Source of the DNA: JBBITW01 sp037440525
Lineage (GTDB): Bacteria > Desulfobacterota > BSN033 > UBA1163
Length of the DNA stretch: 17,421 nt
Assembly (NCBI GenBank): GCA_037440525.1
Contig: JBBITW010000066.1
Coordinates: 1 to 17,421 of the forward strand
Direction: 5' to 3'
Part shown: in pieces, positions 1 to 7,312 of the stretch
How the letters are laid out: every line of letters starts with the position of its first letter
Position numbering within the stretch: position 1 is the stretch's first letter
Translations under genes and position numbers: made by a program
Notes under the pieces: model-generated
Told to the model about the DNA's origin: nothing
Databases searched by the model: none
What the model saw: only the letters and a program-made list of their open reading frames with translations

Positions 1-28
1 AATTTCTCTATAGTTCATTGCTCTTCAA

Positions 29-149
29 TAATGGGAGCATAAAATAAATGACATCCTAATTCGGTTTCGGCTTGCCCTACGGGAAATTAAACAAATCACA
101 AACGTAGGGCAAGGGCTTGTCCCTTGCCGTATTTGGTTTCATTTCTTAT
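29..149. repeat. Long direct repeat, left copy
   Basis: A 121-base unit that recurs in the same orientation at 17300-17420 with about six substitutions and no indels. It contains two overlapping hairpins. CTTGCCCTACG (71-81) pairs with CGTAGGGCAAG (103-113), and GGCAAGGG (108-115) pairs with CCCTTGCC (121-128) around a five-base loop. Because 108-113 belongs to both stems, the two folds exclude each other. No coding potential is seen. It is probably a dispersed, REP-like noncoding repeat. The family name is unknown to me. Confidence 0.85.
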
Positions 150-156
150 GTCGAAT

Positions 157-183
157 TACGACACAGCCTCCGAGGGGAGAGGA
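157..183 (+). repeat. Short inverted-pair repeat, left copy
   Basis: These 27 bases (TTACGACACAGCCTCCG and onward) recur in inverted orientation at 16918-16944 with 25 of 27 matches. The following bases, GAGGATTAAGGTGAGGGGG, resemble the CCCTCACC-type low-complexity repeats common in bacterial intergenic DNA. No function is assigned. Confidence 0.7.
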
Positions 184-223
184 TTAAGGTGAGGGGGATG
201 AGCTTATACCGGCAGGCAATAGC

Positions 224-350
224 AAATACCTTTAATAATATAACCCTAATGATTAATACCCTGAAAATGCTTTTTTCCATTATGCGATTGTAAGCAATTT
301 AAATTCTCATTTTCCGCACTCAAAGGGTTTGAAACCCTACCTCCCCAGTC
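224..350 (+). repeat. MITE-like element, truncated copy upstream of amrS
   Basis: Homologous to the element at 6482-6651. Shared blocks are AATACCT-TAATA, CTAATGATTAATACCCTGAAAATG split by later changes, TGTAAGCAATTTAA, TCCGCA, AGGGTTTG and CCCTACCTCC-CAGTC, in the same order and spacing. The right terminal arm is present and contains the near-perfect palindrome AGGGTTTGAAACCCT. The matching left arm (GACTGGGGAGGTAGGG in the other copy) is absent, so this copy looks 5'-truncated or diverged. Together with the two repeats before it, it accounts for most of the gene-free 1-411 stretch. Confidence 0.7.
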
Positions 351-375
351 TTTTCAGAACTCTCAATAATTGGTC

Positions 376-404
376 TTGACTATCAGTCAGATTCGCTGTA
401 ATTT
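376..404 (+). promoter_or_regulatory. Predicted sigma70 promoter for amrS
   Basis: TTGACT at 376-381, a 17-base spacer, then TAATTT at 399-404. Transcription would begin near 411, one or two bases before the ATG at 412, so the mRNA would be leaderless or nearly so. No Shine-Dalgarno sequence precedes the ATG, which fits. The prediction rests on consensus match only. Confidence 0.5.
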
Positions 405-411
405 ATCTTAT

Positions 412-1581
412 ATGGAAATAAAAAATACCCAACAAAAACCTTTCAGTACTCAACTGACAAGACGTCAATTTTTAAGGCTCTGTGGGGGTAGTCTCTGTTT
501 ACTTTCAACCTTTAATCTATTTTCCTCCCCAGAAGATGCCCGCTCCCAGATAGTCAAAAAAGGGCTCATAAAAACAAAGCTTTCACCATATTTCACCTCA
601 CTTGGTGGAGGAGAAATCCAGTGTGAACTCTGCCCCCATCGCTGTCGTGTTCCCAGGGGTGAAAGGGGTCTTTGCAGGGTTCGGGAGAATCGGGAAGGGA
701 AATACTATAGCCTTGTTTACGGAAATCCCTGTGCCCTCCATTTAGATCCCATTGAGAAGAAGCCTTTTTTCCATGTCCTTCCAGGCACAGGCTCATTTTC
801 TCTGGCCACTGCTGGATGCAATTTCAAGTGTAAATTCTGTCAGAATTGGGAGATTTCACAGGCTTCTCCAGAGGACGTTTATAGCCACGACGTTTCCCCG
901 GAGATGGTTGTAAGAATGGCAAAAGAGGTAAAGGCCAGTTCTGTTGCTTATACATATGTAGAACCAACAATCTTTTTAGAATATATGTTAGACACTGGCA
1001 AACTTGTAAAGAAGTCGGGAATGCTGAATGTCTGCCATTCAAACGGTTTCATCAATCCCAAACCCCTTGGAGATCTTTGCAGGATCCTCGACGCAGCCAA
1101 TATCGATCTTAAAGGGTTTAGTGATAAATTTTATAATGAACTATGCAGTGGAGAACTCAATCCTGTTCTCGAAACATTAAAGACCCTGAAGAAAGAAAAG
1201 GTTCATCTCGAAATCACAAACCTCATGATCCCCACAAAAAATGACGATATCTCATCCCTGAGGGAAATGTGCCTCTGGATCAAAAAAGAACTCGGGCAAG
1301 ATACCCCTGTACATTTTTCCCGCTTTTATCCCCTTTACAAGTTGAAGAATCTCCCTCCCACACCGGTCTCAACACTTGAAAAGGCACTCCAGATTGCACA
1401 CTCTACAGGACTCGAATATGTTTATATTGGAAATATCCCTGGTCATAAGGCTGAAAATACATTCTGCCCAAGGTGTAAAAGATTGATCATCAGAAGAACA
1501 GGATTTATGGTCGGGGATATCCATCTACGAAATGGGAAATGTGCTTATTGCGGAAAACCCGTACCAGGAATCTGGTCATGA
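412..1581 (+). CDS. amrS: AmrS-like radical SAM enzyme with Tat signal
   Basis: A 389-aa protein of the AmmeMemoRadiSam-system radical SAM family, related to pyruvate-formate-lyase activases (COG1180). The CNFKCKFC motif (C136, C140, C143) has the CX3CX2C form that binds the SAM-cleaving [4Fe-4S] cluster. It is preceded by the family signature DPIEKKPFFHVLPG. An N-terminal Cys cluster (C71, C74, C78) and C-terminal CPRC and CAYC pairs add metal-binding potential. Residues 16-26 (TRRQFLRLCGG), followed by a hydrophobic stretch, form a twin-arginine signal, so export as a folded Fe-S protein is inferred. The substrate of this family is not established to my knowledge. The partner genes amrA (AMMECR1) and amrB (Memo) are not in the window. 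An in-frame TTG at 370 is rejected as start because it lies upstream of the predicted promoter. Neither start has a Shine-Dalgarno sequence. Confidence 0.85.
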   Translation: MEIKNTQQKPFSTQLTRRQFLRLCGGSLCLLSTFNLFSSPEDARSQIVKKGLIKTKLSPYFTSLGGGEIQCELCPHRCRVPRGERGLCRVRENREGKYYSLVYGNPCALHLDPIEKKPFFHVLPGTGSFSLATAGCNFKCKFCQNWEISQASPEDVYSHDVSPEMVVRMAKEVKASSVAYTYVEPTIFLEYMLDTGKLVKKSGMLNVCHSNGFINPKPLGDLCRILDAANIDLKGFSDKFYNELCSGELNPVLETLKTLKKEKVHLEITNLMIPTKNDDISSLREMCLWIKKELGQDTPVHFSRFYPLYKLKNLPPTPVSTLEKALQIAHSTGLEYVYIGNIPGHKAENTFCPRCKRLIIRRTGFMVGDIHLRNGKCAYCGKPVPGIWS

Positions 1582-1602
1582 AGGCATGGAGGTGATTTAG
1601 AA

Positions 1603-1782
1603 ATGGAAAAAAGATTACCCTTTACCTGTCCTATATGTGCCCGTAAAAAGGAGTATGAACTATCCGAGCTTTTTGAAGGGGCTATTCTCACATGCCCTTT
1701 TTGTAAGCTAACACTAAATCTCCATGGTCATATGTGGAAGGATGTTCAAAAGGAAATAGAAAAAATAAAAGAGGAGGGGTAA
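1603..1782 (+). CDS. Small zinc-ribbon protein (59 aa)
   Basis: A short gene 21 bases after amrS with a strong ribosome binding site (GGAGGTGAT, six bases before the ATG). The protein begins MEKRLPFTCPIC. It carries two CX2C knuckles, CPIC near residue 9 and CPFC near residue 31, separated by a short acidic stretch, and ends in a charged helix rich in Glu and Lys. This is the layout of a rubredoxin-like or zinc-ribbon fold binding one Zn or Fe. The spacing suggests co-transcription with amrS. I do not recognise a named family. It could help metal or cluster handling of the neighbour, but that is inference. Confidence 0.7.
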   Translation: MEKRLPFTCPICARKKEYELSELFEGAILTCPFCKLTLNLHGHMWKDVQKEIEKIKEEG

Positions 1783-1809
1783 AATTTCATCTTTCATATA
1801 GATGAATTT
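1782..1809. terminator. Possible bidirectional terminator hairpin
   Basis: AAATTTCATCT (1782-1792) can pair with AGATGAATTT (1800-1809) around a seven-base loop, with one bulged base. It lies at the convergent junction of the zinc-ribbon gene and the MBL-fold gene. T-rich sequence follows on the + strand, and a short T run follows on the - strand. It overlaps the last codons of the MBL gene. The stem is AT-rich and weak. Confidence 0.35.
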
Positions 1810-2777
1810 CCTTTTATAAAATATAACCTCTTTAAACCTATTTGCTCCCATCCAATCATTCCTTTTTCTTCGAGGTATTTAAGGTGGGCAAGGGCTTCTC
1901 CAACTGCAAACCATTTTTGCATAACAGGAAACAGACTCCATGAATCAAAAACTATATCCCAGTGCATTTGGGATGCTACCTCAAATGCAGTTTGACTTTT
2001 CTTCTTCAGGATTGAAAGCACTTCGTCGGCCCTTTTCTCATGGTGATCCTTAAGTTCTTGAATCCTATCCCGGAAATTTCTAAAAATACTTCTGTGCCCG
2101 GGCAGCACAATCTCAATATCCAGTCCACTAACCTTATCCAAGCTTTCGAGGTATTCCTTCAAAGGATTTCTATCATCTGAGAGGGATTGAATATTTGATG
2201 TGATATCAAGGAGCAGATGATCCCCTGAGAAAAAAATCTTCTTCTCTAAATCATAAAGGCACATATGGCCTTTTGTATGGCCAGGTGTTTCAATACACCT
2301 TAACCGATACTGCCCGACTTTCAAAATATCCCCTTCTTTCAAAAATACAAAGTCAGGTTTCCACTCTGGACCATATTGATACCCAGGATGGCTCTCGAAG
2401 GCTAATTTAAGTTCATCTTCAGGGAAACCGTTCATTTGAAGAAACTTAATAAGAGGATTCCAATGCACATTTGAATCAAACCAATGGGTATCATACTGAT
2501 TGGAATAGACCTTCGTTCCGTCTTTGACCAATCTTGAGATGAGTCCGACATGGTCTGCGTGCATGTGGGTTATAAAAAAGTCAGTATGATTTAAATTGAC
2601 TCCTACTTCTTTCAGTCCCATGAGCATTGCATCCGAACACTCCTTGCGATTCAATCCTGTATCTATAACCAGATTGCGATCAGAACCTTTTATTACATAG
2701 GAGTTAAGGAATCTTAATGGACTATCTGGAAGTGGAATCTCAATTCTATAAATGTCTTCAGAAATTTTATCAATCAT
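1794..2777 (-). CDS. Metallo-beta-lactamase-fold hydrolase
   Basis: A 327-aa MBL-fold protein. The core metal motif THMHADH lies near residues 70-76. Further ligands are the His in PGHTKGH near 167, the Asp in SGDH near 186 and the His in LPGH near 228, so both metal sites of the glyoxalase II / LACTB2-type superfamily appear intact. After about residue 235 comes a charged, mostly helical tail (RIQELKDHHEKRADEVL and onward) ending in a winged-helix-like segment, as in LACTB2-like hydrolases. No signal peptide is seen, so it is probably cytoplasmic. The substrate cannot be told from sequence. I start at the ATG giving MIDKISEDIY. An in-frame TTG four codons upstream (2789) is possible. It ends 12 bases from the zinc-ribbon gene, convergently, and lies downstream of the two-component genes on the same strand. 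Confidence 0.85.
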   Translation of the reverse strand: MIDKISEDIYRIEIPLPDSPLRFLNSYVIKGSDRNLVIDTGLNRKECSDAMLMGLKEVGVNLNHTDFFITHMHADHVGLISRLVKDGTKVYSNQYDTHWFDSNVHWNPLIKFLQMNGFPEDELKLAFESHPGYQYGPEWKPDFVFLKEGDILKVGQYRLRCIETPGHTKGHMCLYDLEKKIFFSGDHLLLDITSNIQSLSDDRNPLKEYLESLDKVSGLDIEIVLPGHRSIFRNFRDRIQELKDHHEKRADEVLSILKKKSQTAFEVASQMHWDIVFDSWSLFPVMQKWFAVGEALAHLKYLEEKGMIGWEQIGLKRLYFIKGNSSI

Positions 2778-2859
2778 GACATTTCTCAACTTTTTTATGG
2801 CATATTAATCCCCCAAAGGTCAAGTGTGGTGAAAAAGGTTAATGGGATGTTAGATTTGG

Positions 2860-4266
2860 TTATAAATCTCTTTTAAACACTTTAACATCTATTCGATGTT
2901 TCCGGATAAGGTTTTGAAGCTGTCTTCTATCCATTTTTACATCTAATGCAGTCTTTGAGATATTCCCTCTATTCCTTTTTAAGGCCTCTTTTAAAAAGGC
3001 CATTTCCAATTCATCCTCAGCCTTCCGCCTTAATTGCCATTTCATTCTCTTAAGCTCCTCGCTATCCTTTGGAATGATTTGCAGAACCCTCCCCTCCTCA
3101 CCTCTCACCTCTAATGGAAGATCATCTGCCTCGATCCTATTGGAACGTGCGAGAAGAATTGCCCTGAGGATACAATTTTCCAGTTCCCTTACATTACCTG
3201 GCCATGAATAGGATTCAAGTGCCTTAAGGGCACTTTCAGAAATCTCTATTGCTTTTCCCTTAATCTCCTTTCTATATTTTTCAATAAAATGGGAAACCAG
3301 CAATGGTATATCTCCTTTTCGTTCCCTTAATGAAGGAAGCTTTATGGGGACTATGTTAAGTCGATAAAAGAGATCTTCCCTGAATTCCCCCTGAGCAACT
3401 GCAGATCGAAGATCCCTGTTTGTTGCAGAAATCAACCTAACGTCCACATCAATCTCTTCACTACCTCCCACCCTTCTGAATCTGTAACCCTCGATCGCCC
3501 TTAATATCTTCACCTGAAGATCCTTTGGCATCTCGCCGATCTCGTCGAGGAAAAGGGTTCCACGATGTGCCATTTCAAAACTTCCTATCTTTCTCTTCTC
3601 AGCCCCTGTAAAAGCACCCTTTTCATGGCCAAAGAGTTCGCTCTCGAGAAGCTCCTTGGGTATGGCAGAACAATTGACCACAATAAAAGGAGAACTTGCC
3701 CTCTGGCTGTTCAGATGGATTGCTCGAGCAACAAGTTCCTTTCCTGTTCCGCTCTCACCCTCAATCAGAACCGTGGCTTTACTATCCGCTACTTGACGTA
3801 TGATTCCCATGATTTCAATCATCTTTTGATCCCTGCTAATAATGTTGTCAACCCCGTAGAGGGATTTAATCTCTTCTCTCAGCTTTCGATTCTCATTAAT
3901 GAGATCAGCGTGGAGAAGGGCCTTTTCAATTACAAGCTCCACTTCATCCATCTTGATAGGTTTTAACAGGTAGTCCATGGCCCCATCCTTCATTGCCCTT
4001 ACAGCAGATTCTATTGTCCCATAGGCAGTAATCAGTATTACTGGTATCTCAGGCCTTATCCTCTTTACCTCGCGCAATAAACTCAGGCCATCCTTTTCAG
4101 GCATTCTCATATCAGCAAGAAGGAGATTCACCTCATTCTCCTTAAAGATCCGAAGGGCCTCCTCTCCATCCCTTGCCTGAAGAACCCTGTATCGATCCTG
4201 GAGGTTTATCTCCAGAACCCTCCTCATCTTCTCCTCATCCTCTGCGATGAGAATTGTCCTTTTCAT
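2860..4266 (-). CDS. NtrC-family sigma54-dependent response regulator
   Basis: A 468-aa regulator with three domains. The receiver (about 1-120) has the acidic pair E9/D10, phospho-acceptor D52, T80 and K102. The AAA+ sigma54-activation domain (about 140-375) has Walker A GESGTGKE (170-177), the sigma54-contacting GAFTGA loop (217-222), Walker B GTLFLDE (236-242) and WPGNVREL (355-362). The Fis-type helix-turn-helix lies at about 425-460. All key residues are present, so it should be an active phosphorylation-dependent activator of RpoN promoters. Its first 32 bases overlap the end of the kinase gene, which implies translational coupling and a cognate pair. I found no convincing -24/-12 promoter in this window, so its targets probably lie elsewhere. 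Confidence 0.95.
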   Translation of the reverse strand: MKRTILIAEDEEKMRRVLEINLQDRYRVLQARDGEEALRIFKENEVNLLLADMRMPEKDGLSLLREVKRIRPEIPVILITAYGTIESAVRAMKDGAMDYLLKPIKMDEVELVIEKALLHADLINENRKLREEIKSLYGVDNIISRDQKMIEIMGIIRQVADSKATVLIEGESGTGKELVARAIHLNSQRASSPFIVVNCSAIPKELLESELFGHEKGAFTGAEKRKIGSFEMAHRGTLFLDEIGEMPKDLQVKILRAIEGYRFRRVGGSEEIDVDVRLISATNRDLRSAVAQGEFREDLFYRLNIVPIKLPSLRERKGDIPLLVSHFIEKYRKEIKGKAIEISESALKALESYSWPGNVRELENCILRAILLARSNRIEADDLPLEVRGEEGRVLQIIPKDSEELKRMKWQLRRKAEDELEMAFLKEALKRNRGNISKTALDVKMDRRQLQNLIRKHRIDVKVFKRDL

Positions 4267-6385
4267 CTCTCATCCCTTTCCTCAGGGGAAGGCTAATGAT
4301 AAAGGTGCTACCACCCTTATCACCCTCCTCCACAGTTATCTCTCCTCCGTGTTGAGTAATGATCTGATGGGCGATCGAGAGCCCTAACCCTGTTCCGCCA
4401 TCTTTTGTCGTGAAGAATGGATCAAAGATCTTTGACCTTATCTCCCTCGGTATTCCTTTTCCCGTATCACTGAAATATATCAATGCCCTCCCCTCTTTAC
4501 CCCTCATCAATGCGACTTTAAGTATTCCTCCATTAGGCATTGCCTCAAGGGCATTGACTCCTAAGTTCATGAAGGCCTGCCTCATCTGATCAGGATCGAT
4601 TGACAAAACGATTGGTTCTCTTGGAATCTCCTTCCTAATTTCAACACCGAGGGTCTTAGCCTGAGGTAAAAGAAGTATCAATGTCTTCTCCATAATATCT
4701 CTAAGATCACAATCCATAAGCTGAGGTTCTTTTGGTCTTGCGAAATCTAACAATGTGCTGATGAGCCCATTAATCCTCTGAGATTCTTCAAGTATATAAC
4801 CTATCATCTCCTCACGTATCTTTTGATCGTCGTGTTTCTTCATAGTTTCAGCCGATCCTGTAATGATCCCGAGGGGATTTCTAATCTCATGCGCAATCCC
4901 TGCTGCCAATTCACCAATAGCCACCATCTTTTCGGCCTGCATGATCTGTTTGTCCTTCATACTCATATCCCGATAAATCATTGCCCTCGAAACTGCGAGT
5001 GTGGCCTGATGTGAAAAGGCCTCAAGGAGTTCGAGCTCTTCCACAGTAAAGTCCTTCCCTGTCCTCTTCTTTCCGAGGAGAATAAAACCTATCAATCTCT
5101 CCCTTAAAAAGATTGGAGAAAGCGCAGACCATCCCCTCTCGATCAGGATATCGACTTCTCCTTCATATCCTCCATCCTCTCTAAGATGCTCAACATCAAT
5201 TGCATGACCGATGGATTCAATTCTCTTGATTAAACTACTGCTGGAGTGAAACTTAATCTCTCTCTGAGGAAATGTGCTGTTAAGGGGAAGGTATTCATCC
5301 TGCTTCTCTTTTAAGAAGAAGAATGATACCTGATCCACATGGAATGTCTGTATTATGAAGCTAATCGTTATTCGGGCTATCTCTTCAAGGTCAATAAGCT
5401 CTGTAAGGGCCCTTCCAAACTCAGAAAGTTTTGTTCGGAAGCGAATCCTCTCCATGTAAAAGAAGCGATCGATCCAGTCTCCCACCCTTCTCTGAAAAGG
5501 TCGAAGCATAAATACGAGGGCGAGTATCATTGCAGATTCAACAAGGAGAGATCTTCCATAAGCCTTCTGGGATATGGCCTCTCCAATATTCTTGATGATC
5601 AGAACATAAATTGCTAAAATAAGGCCCGATACAGAGGAATAAAGTATCCCTCCCCGTATAAGAAGGTGGATATCCAGAAGTCGATATTTAATCAGTGCAA
5701 TAGCAAAGAAAAAACTGACCAGGATGGAATAAAGACTTGCGAGAAAGAAGATGGGCCATCGTAACTTAAAAAAATAGTTCAGTAGATTGATGACTGTCCC
5801 GACTGAAGCCATTGAGATGATCCCGAAGATGAGGTATTTGATCTGGAGCTTCTGCCTCGGGATTCGAGTCATCCTGAGGGATTGAAAAAGGTTCTTTATC
5901 CCCCAGTAGATACATATCCCGGAAAATATGGCAATAGCTCCAAAGAATATAAGAAATATCAAAGGCTCATCAAAAAGGAGGCCATAATAAAAGACGTTTC
6001 TCAACTCTCTGAACCGCTCAATATCAATCTTAAAGGTAAGGAAAAACAGCACTGTAATTCCTAATGGAATTATATAAAGGAAGGCAAGCCTTTTGGCCTT
6101 CACCCATTGGCTTCTAACCCTGAAAGGAAAAACGAAAGAGAAATGCAAAAAGAATAATGGCGCAAATATTAAACCAACAAGTATCACCTTTGCTCCGAAT
6201 ATGGCATGAGCTGGATTACTGCTATTAATCATAATCAGCTCACCCAAATTCCATGTTGCAAATGAAAGGACAAAACATGCAAATAGACGGTGGGCAATAT
6301 TTTTGGGATTGCTCGAAAGAACAACCAGACAGAGGATGAGGTTCATTGTAAAGGCAAGAGCAGAAGGAAGGGCCAATATATTCAT
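4235..6385 (-). CDS. Membrane histidine kinase, 7TM-type N-terminus plus GAF
   Basis: A 716-aa sensor kinase. The first 300 residues hold about eight or nine hydrophobic segments (roughly 3-22, 34-52, 62-86, 98-118, 140-162, 182-204, 208-233, 247-264, 282-295). They resemble the HisKA_7TM type of membrane sensor rather than a periplasmic domain. A GAF-like domain follows (about 325-470). Next are the H-box HEIRNPLG with phospho-acceptor H499, and a HATPase domain with N box around N611, DTGKGI (640-645), an F-box FDPFF and GGTGLGLS (663-670). The start is supported by GAGGT eight bases before the ATG. The gene runs straight into the response regulator with a 32-base overlap. The signal is unknown; membrane state or a ligand of the GAF domain are possibilities. 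The architecture is similar to PrsK-type kinases, but no PEP-CTERM genes are seen here. Confidence 0.93.
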   Translation of the reverse strand: MNILALPSALAFTMNLILCLVVLSSNPKNIAHRLFACFVLSFATWNLGELIMINSSNPAHAIFGAKVILVGLIFAPLFFLHFSFVFPFRVRSQWVKAKRLAFLYIIPLGITVLFFLTFKIDIERFRELRNVFYYGLLFDEPLIFLIFFGAIAIFSGICIYWGIKNLFQSLRMTRIPRQKLQIKYLIFGIISMASVGTVINLLNYFFKLRWPIFFLASLYSILVSFFFAIALIKYRLLDIHLLIRGGILYSSVSGLILAIYVLIIKNIGEAISQKAYGRSLLVESAMILALVFMLRPFQRRVGDWIDRFFYMERIRFRTKLSEFGRALTELIDLEEIARITISFIIQTFHVDQVSFFFLKEKQDEYLPLNSTFPQREIKFHSSSSLIKRIESIGHAIDVEHLREDGGYEGEVDILIERGWSALSPIFLRERLIGFILLGKKRTGKDFTVEELELLEAFSHQATLAVSRAMIYRDMSMKDKQIMQAEKMVAIGELAAGIAHEIRNPLGIITGSAETMKKHDDQKIREEMIGYILEESQRINGLISTLLDFARPKEPQLMDCDLRDIMEKTLILLLPQAKTLGVEIRKEIPREPIVLSIDPDQMRQAFMNLGVNALEAMPNGGILKVALMRGKEGRALIYFSDTGKGIPREIRSKIFDPFFTTKDGGTGLGLSIAHQIITQHGGEITVEEGDKGGSTFIISLPLRKGMRDEKDNSHRRG

Positions 6386-6443
6386 TTAATAGACCTCATT
6401 CAAACCTTGGAAAGATTTTTCACTCCAAATTCTCTTAATAAAA

Positions 6444-6472
6444 ATGATATAAAAATTATCTTCAAAGGTCAA
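6444..6472 (-). promoter_or_regulatory. Predicted sigma70 promoter of the kinase-regulator operon
   Basis: On the minus strand, TTGACC (6472-6467), a 17-base spacer, then TATCAT (6449-6444), five of six matches to TATAAT. Transcription would start near 6437, leaving about 50 bases of leader before the kinase ATG at 6385. The -35 box lies ten bases from the end of the neighbouring MITE-like element. Confidence 0.6.
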
Positions 6473-6481
6473 TCCCGAAAT

Positions 6482-6651
6482 AATTGACTGGGGAGGTAGG
6501 GTGGAAAAGCCTTCGAGCGGATACCTCTAATATTTTAGCACTAATGATTAATACCCTGAAAATGTTTAATTTTCTCTGAAGCGACTGTAAGCAATTTAAC
6601 TTCTTAATGTCCGCATTCGAAGGGTTTGCAGCCCTACCTCCTCAGTCAATT
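6482..6651. repeat. MITE-like element with long terminal inverted repeats
   Basis: The left arm 6482-6520 (AATTGACTGGGGAGGTAGGG and onward) matches the reverse complement of the right arm 6611-6651 over about 40 bases, with a few mismatches and short indels (AATTGACTG-GGAGGTAGGG then AAA-CTTCGA-CGG). The interior is about 90 AT-rich bases without coding capacity. No clear target-site duplication is visible. It fills most of the 335-base gap between the kinase and gmhA, exactly between their divergent promoters. A truncated relative lies at 224-350. Confidence 0.75.
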
Positions 6652-6682
6652 CAGAACTTTTTCAGAGCTCCTAAGAGGAATC

Positions 6683-6711
6683 TTGACATAAATTTAGTCA
6701 CAGTATAATAT
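6683..6711 (+). promoter_or_regulatory. Predicted sigma70 promoter for gmhA
   Basis: A perfect -35 box TTGACA (6683-6688). The -10 region GTATAATAT contains TATAAT at 6704-6709 (spacer 15) or TAATAT at 6706-6711 (spacer 17). Transcription would start around 6716-6718, only a few bases before the ATG at 6721. As for amrS, this implies a leaderless or near-leaderless message. No Shine-Dalgarno sequence is present. Confidence 0.55.
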
Positions 6712-6720
6712 TTTGAATTG

Positions 6721-7302
6721 ATGGAGGAGATCATTCGAAAGAGATTTAAAGAGAGTGGTGAGGTAAAAAACCTCTTTTTAAAAGAGAACCTCTCTAAACT
6801 CCTTGAAGTGGTAAAACTGATCTCCCGGGCCTTTGAAGATGGAAACAAAATTTTCTTCTTTGGAAATGGTGGAAGTGCTGCCGATGCCCAGCATCTCGCA
6901 GCAGAGTTTGTTAATCGTTATATCATGGATCGACCTGCCCTGCCTGCTATTGCCTTAACAACAGATACATCTATTTTAACAAGTGTATCAAATGATACAG
7001 ATTTTGTTGAGGTCTTTGCCAGACAACTTAAGGCACTCGGGAGGAAAGGTGATATTGCAATTGGTATCAGCACAAGTGGCAATTCTTCAAATATTATTAG
7101 AGCCTTTGAAGTGGCAAAAGATATAGAGATGAAGACAGTTGCCCTTACAGGAAACGATGGGGGATTAATGGCAAAGAAGGCTGATATAACCCTTAATGTC
7201 CCTTCCTCCAGCACCCCCAGGATTCAAGAGACCCATATCCTCATCGGACATATCCTCTGTGAAATGGTAGAAAATCAATTATTTTTAAAAATTAATCCAT
7301 GA
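6721..7302 (+). CDS. gmhA: Sedoheptulose-7-phosphate isomerase
   Basis: A 193-aa SIS-domain protein that converts D-sedoheptulose 7-phosphate to D-glycero-D-manno-heptose 7-phosphate, the first step of ADP-heptose synthesis for the lipopolysaccharide core. The sugar-phosphate loop GNGGSAADAQHLAAEF (48-63), the ISTSGNSSN loop (116-124) and TPRIQETHILIGH (165-177) are all present. The Zn and catalytic residues known from GmhA map to H58, E62, Q169 and H177 with the expected spacing. Length is normal for the family and the protein is cytosolic. The ATG at 6721 is preferred over the overlapping TTG at 6718; neither has a Shine-Dalgarno sequence. It heads a plus-strand cluster, with ten bases to the next gene. 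No hldE or other LPS genes are in the window. Confidence 0.93.
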   Translation: MEEIIRKRFKESGEVKNLFLKENLSKLLEVVKLISRAFEDGNKIFFFGNGGSAADAQHLAAEFVNRYIMDRPALPAIALTTDTSILTSVSNDTDFVEVFARQLKALGRKGDIAIGISTSGNSSNIIRAFEVAKDIEMKTVALTGNDGGLMAKKADITLNVPSSSTPRIQETHILIGHILCEMVENQLFLKINP

Positions 7303-7312
7303 AAGGAAAAAC

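Noticed and set aside
370..411. Upstream TTG start extending amrS by 14 codons
   Set aside because: It lies before the predicted -35 box and lacks a ribosome binding site, and the added residues precede a normal Tat signal.
3565..3966. A 133-codon plus-strand frame inside the response regulator
   Set aside because: It lies antisense to the conserved AAA+ and receiver coding sequence, with no family features.
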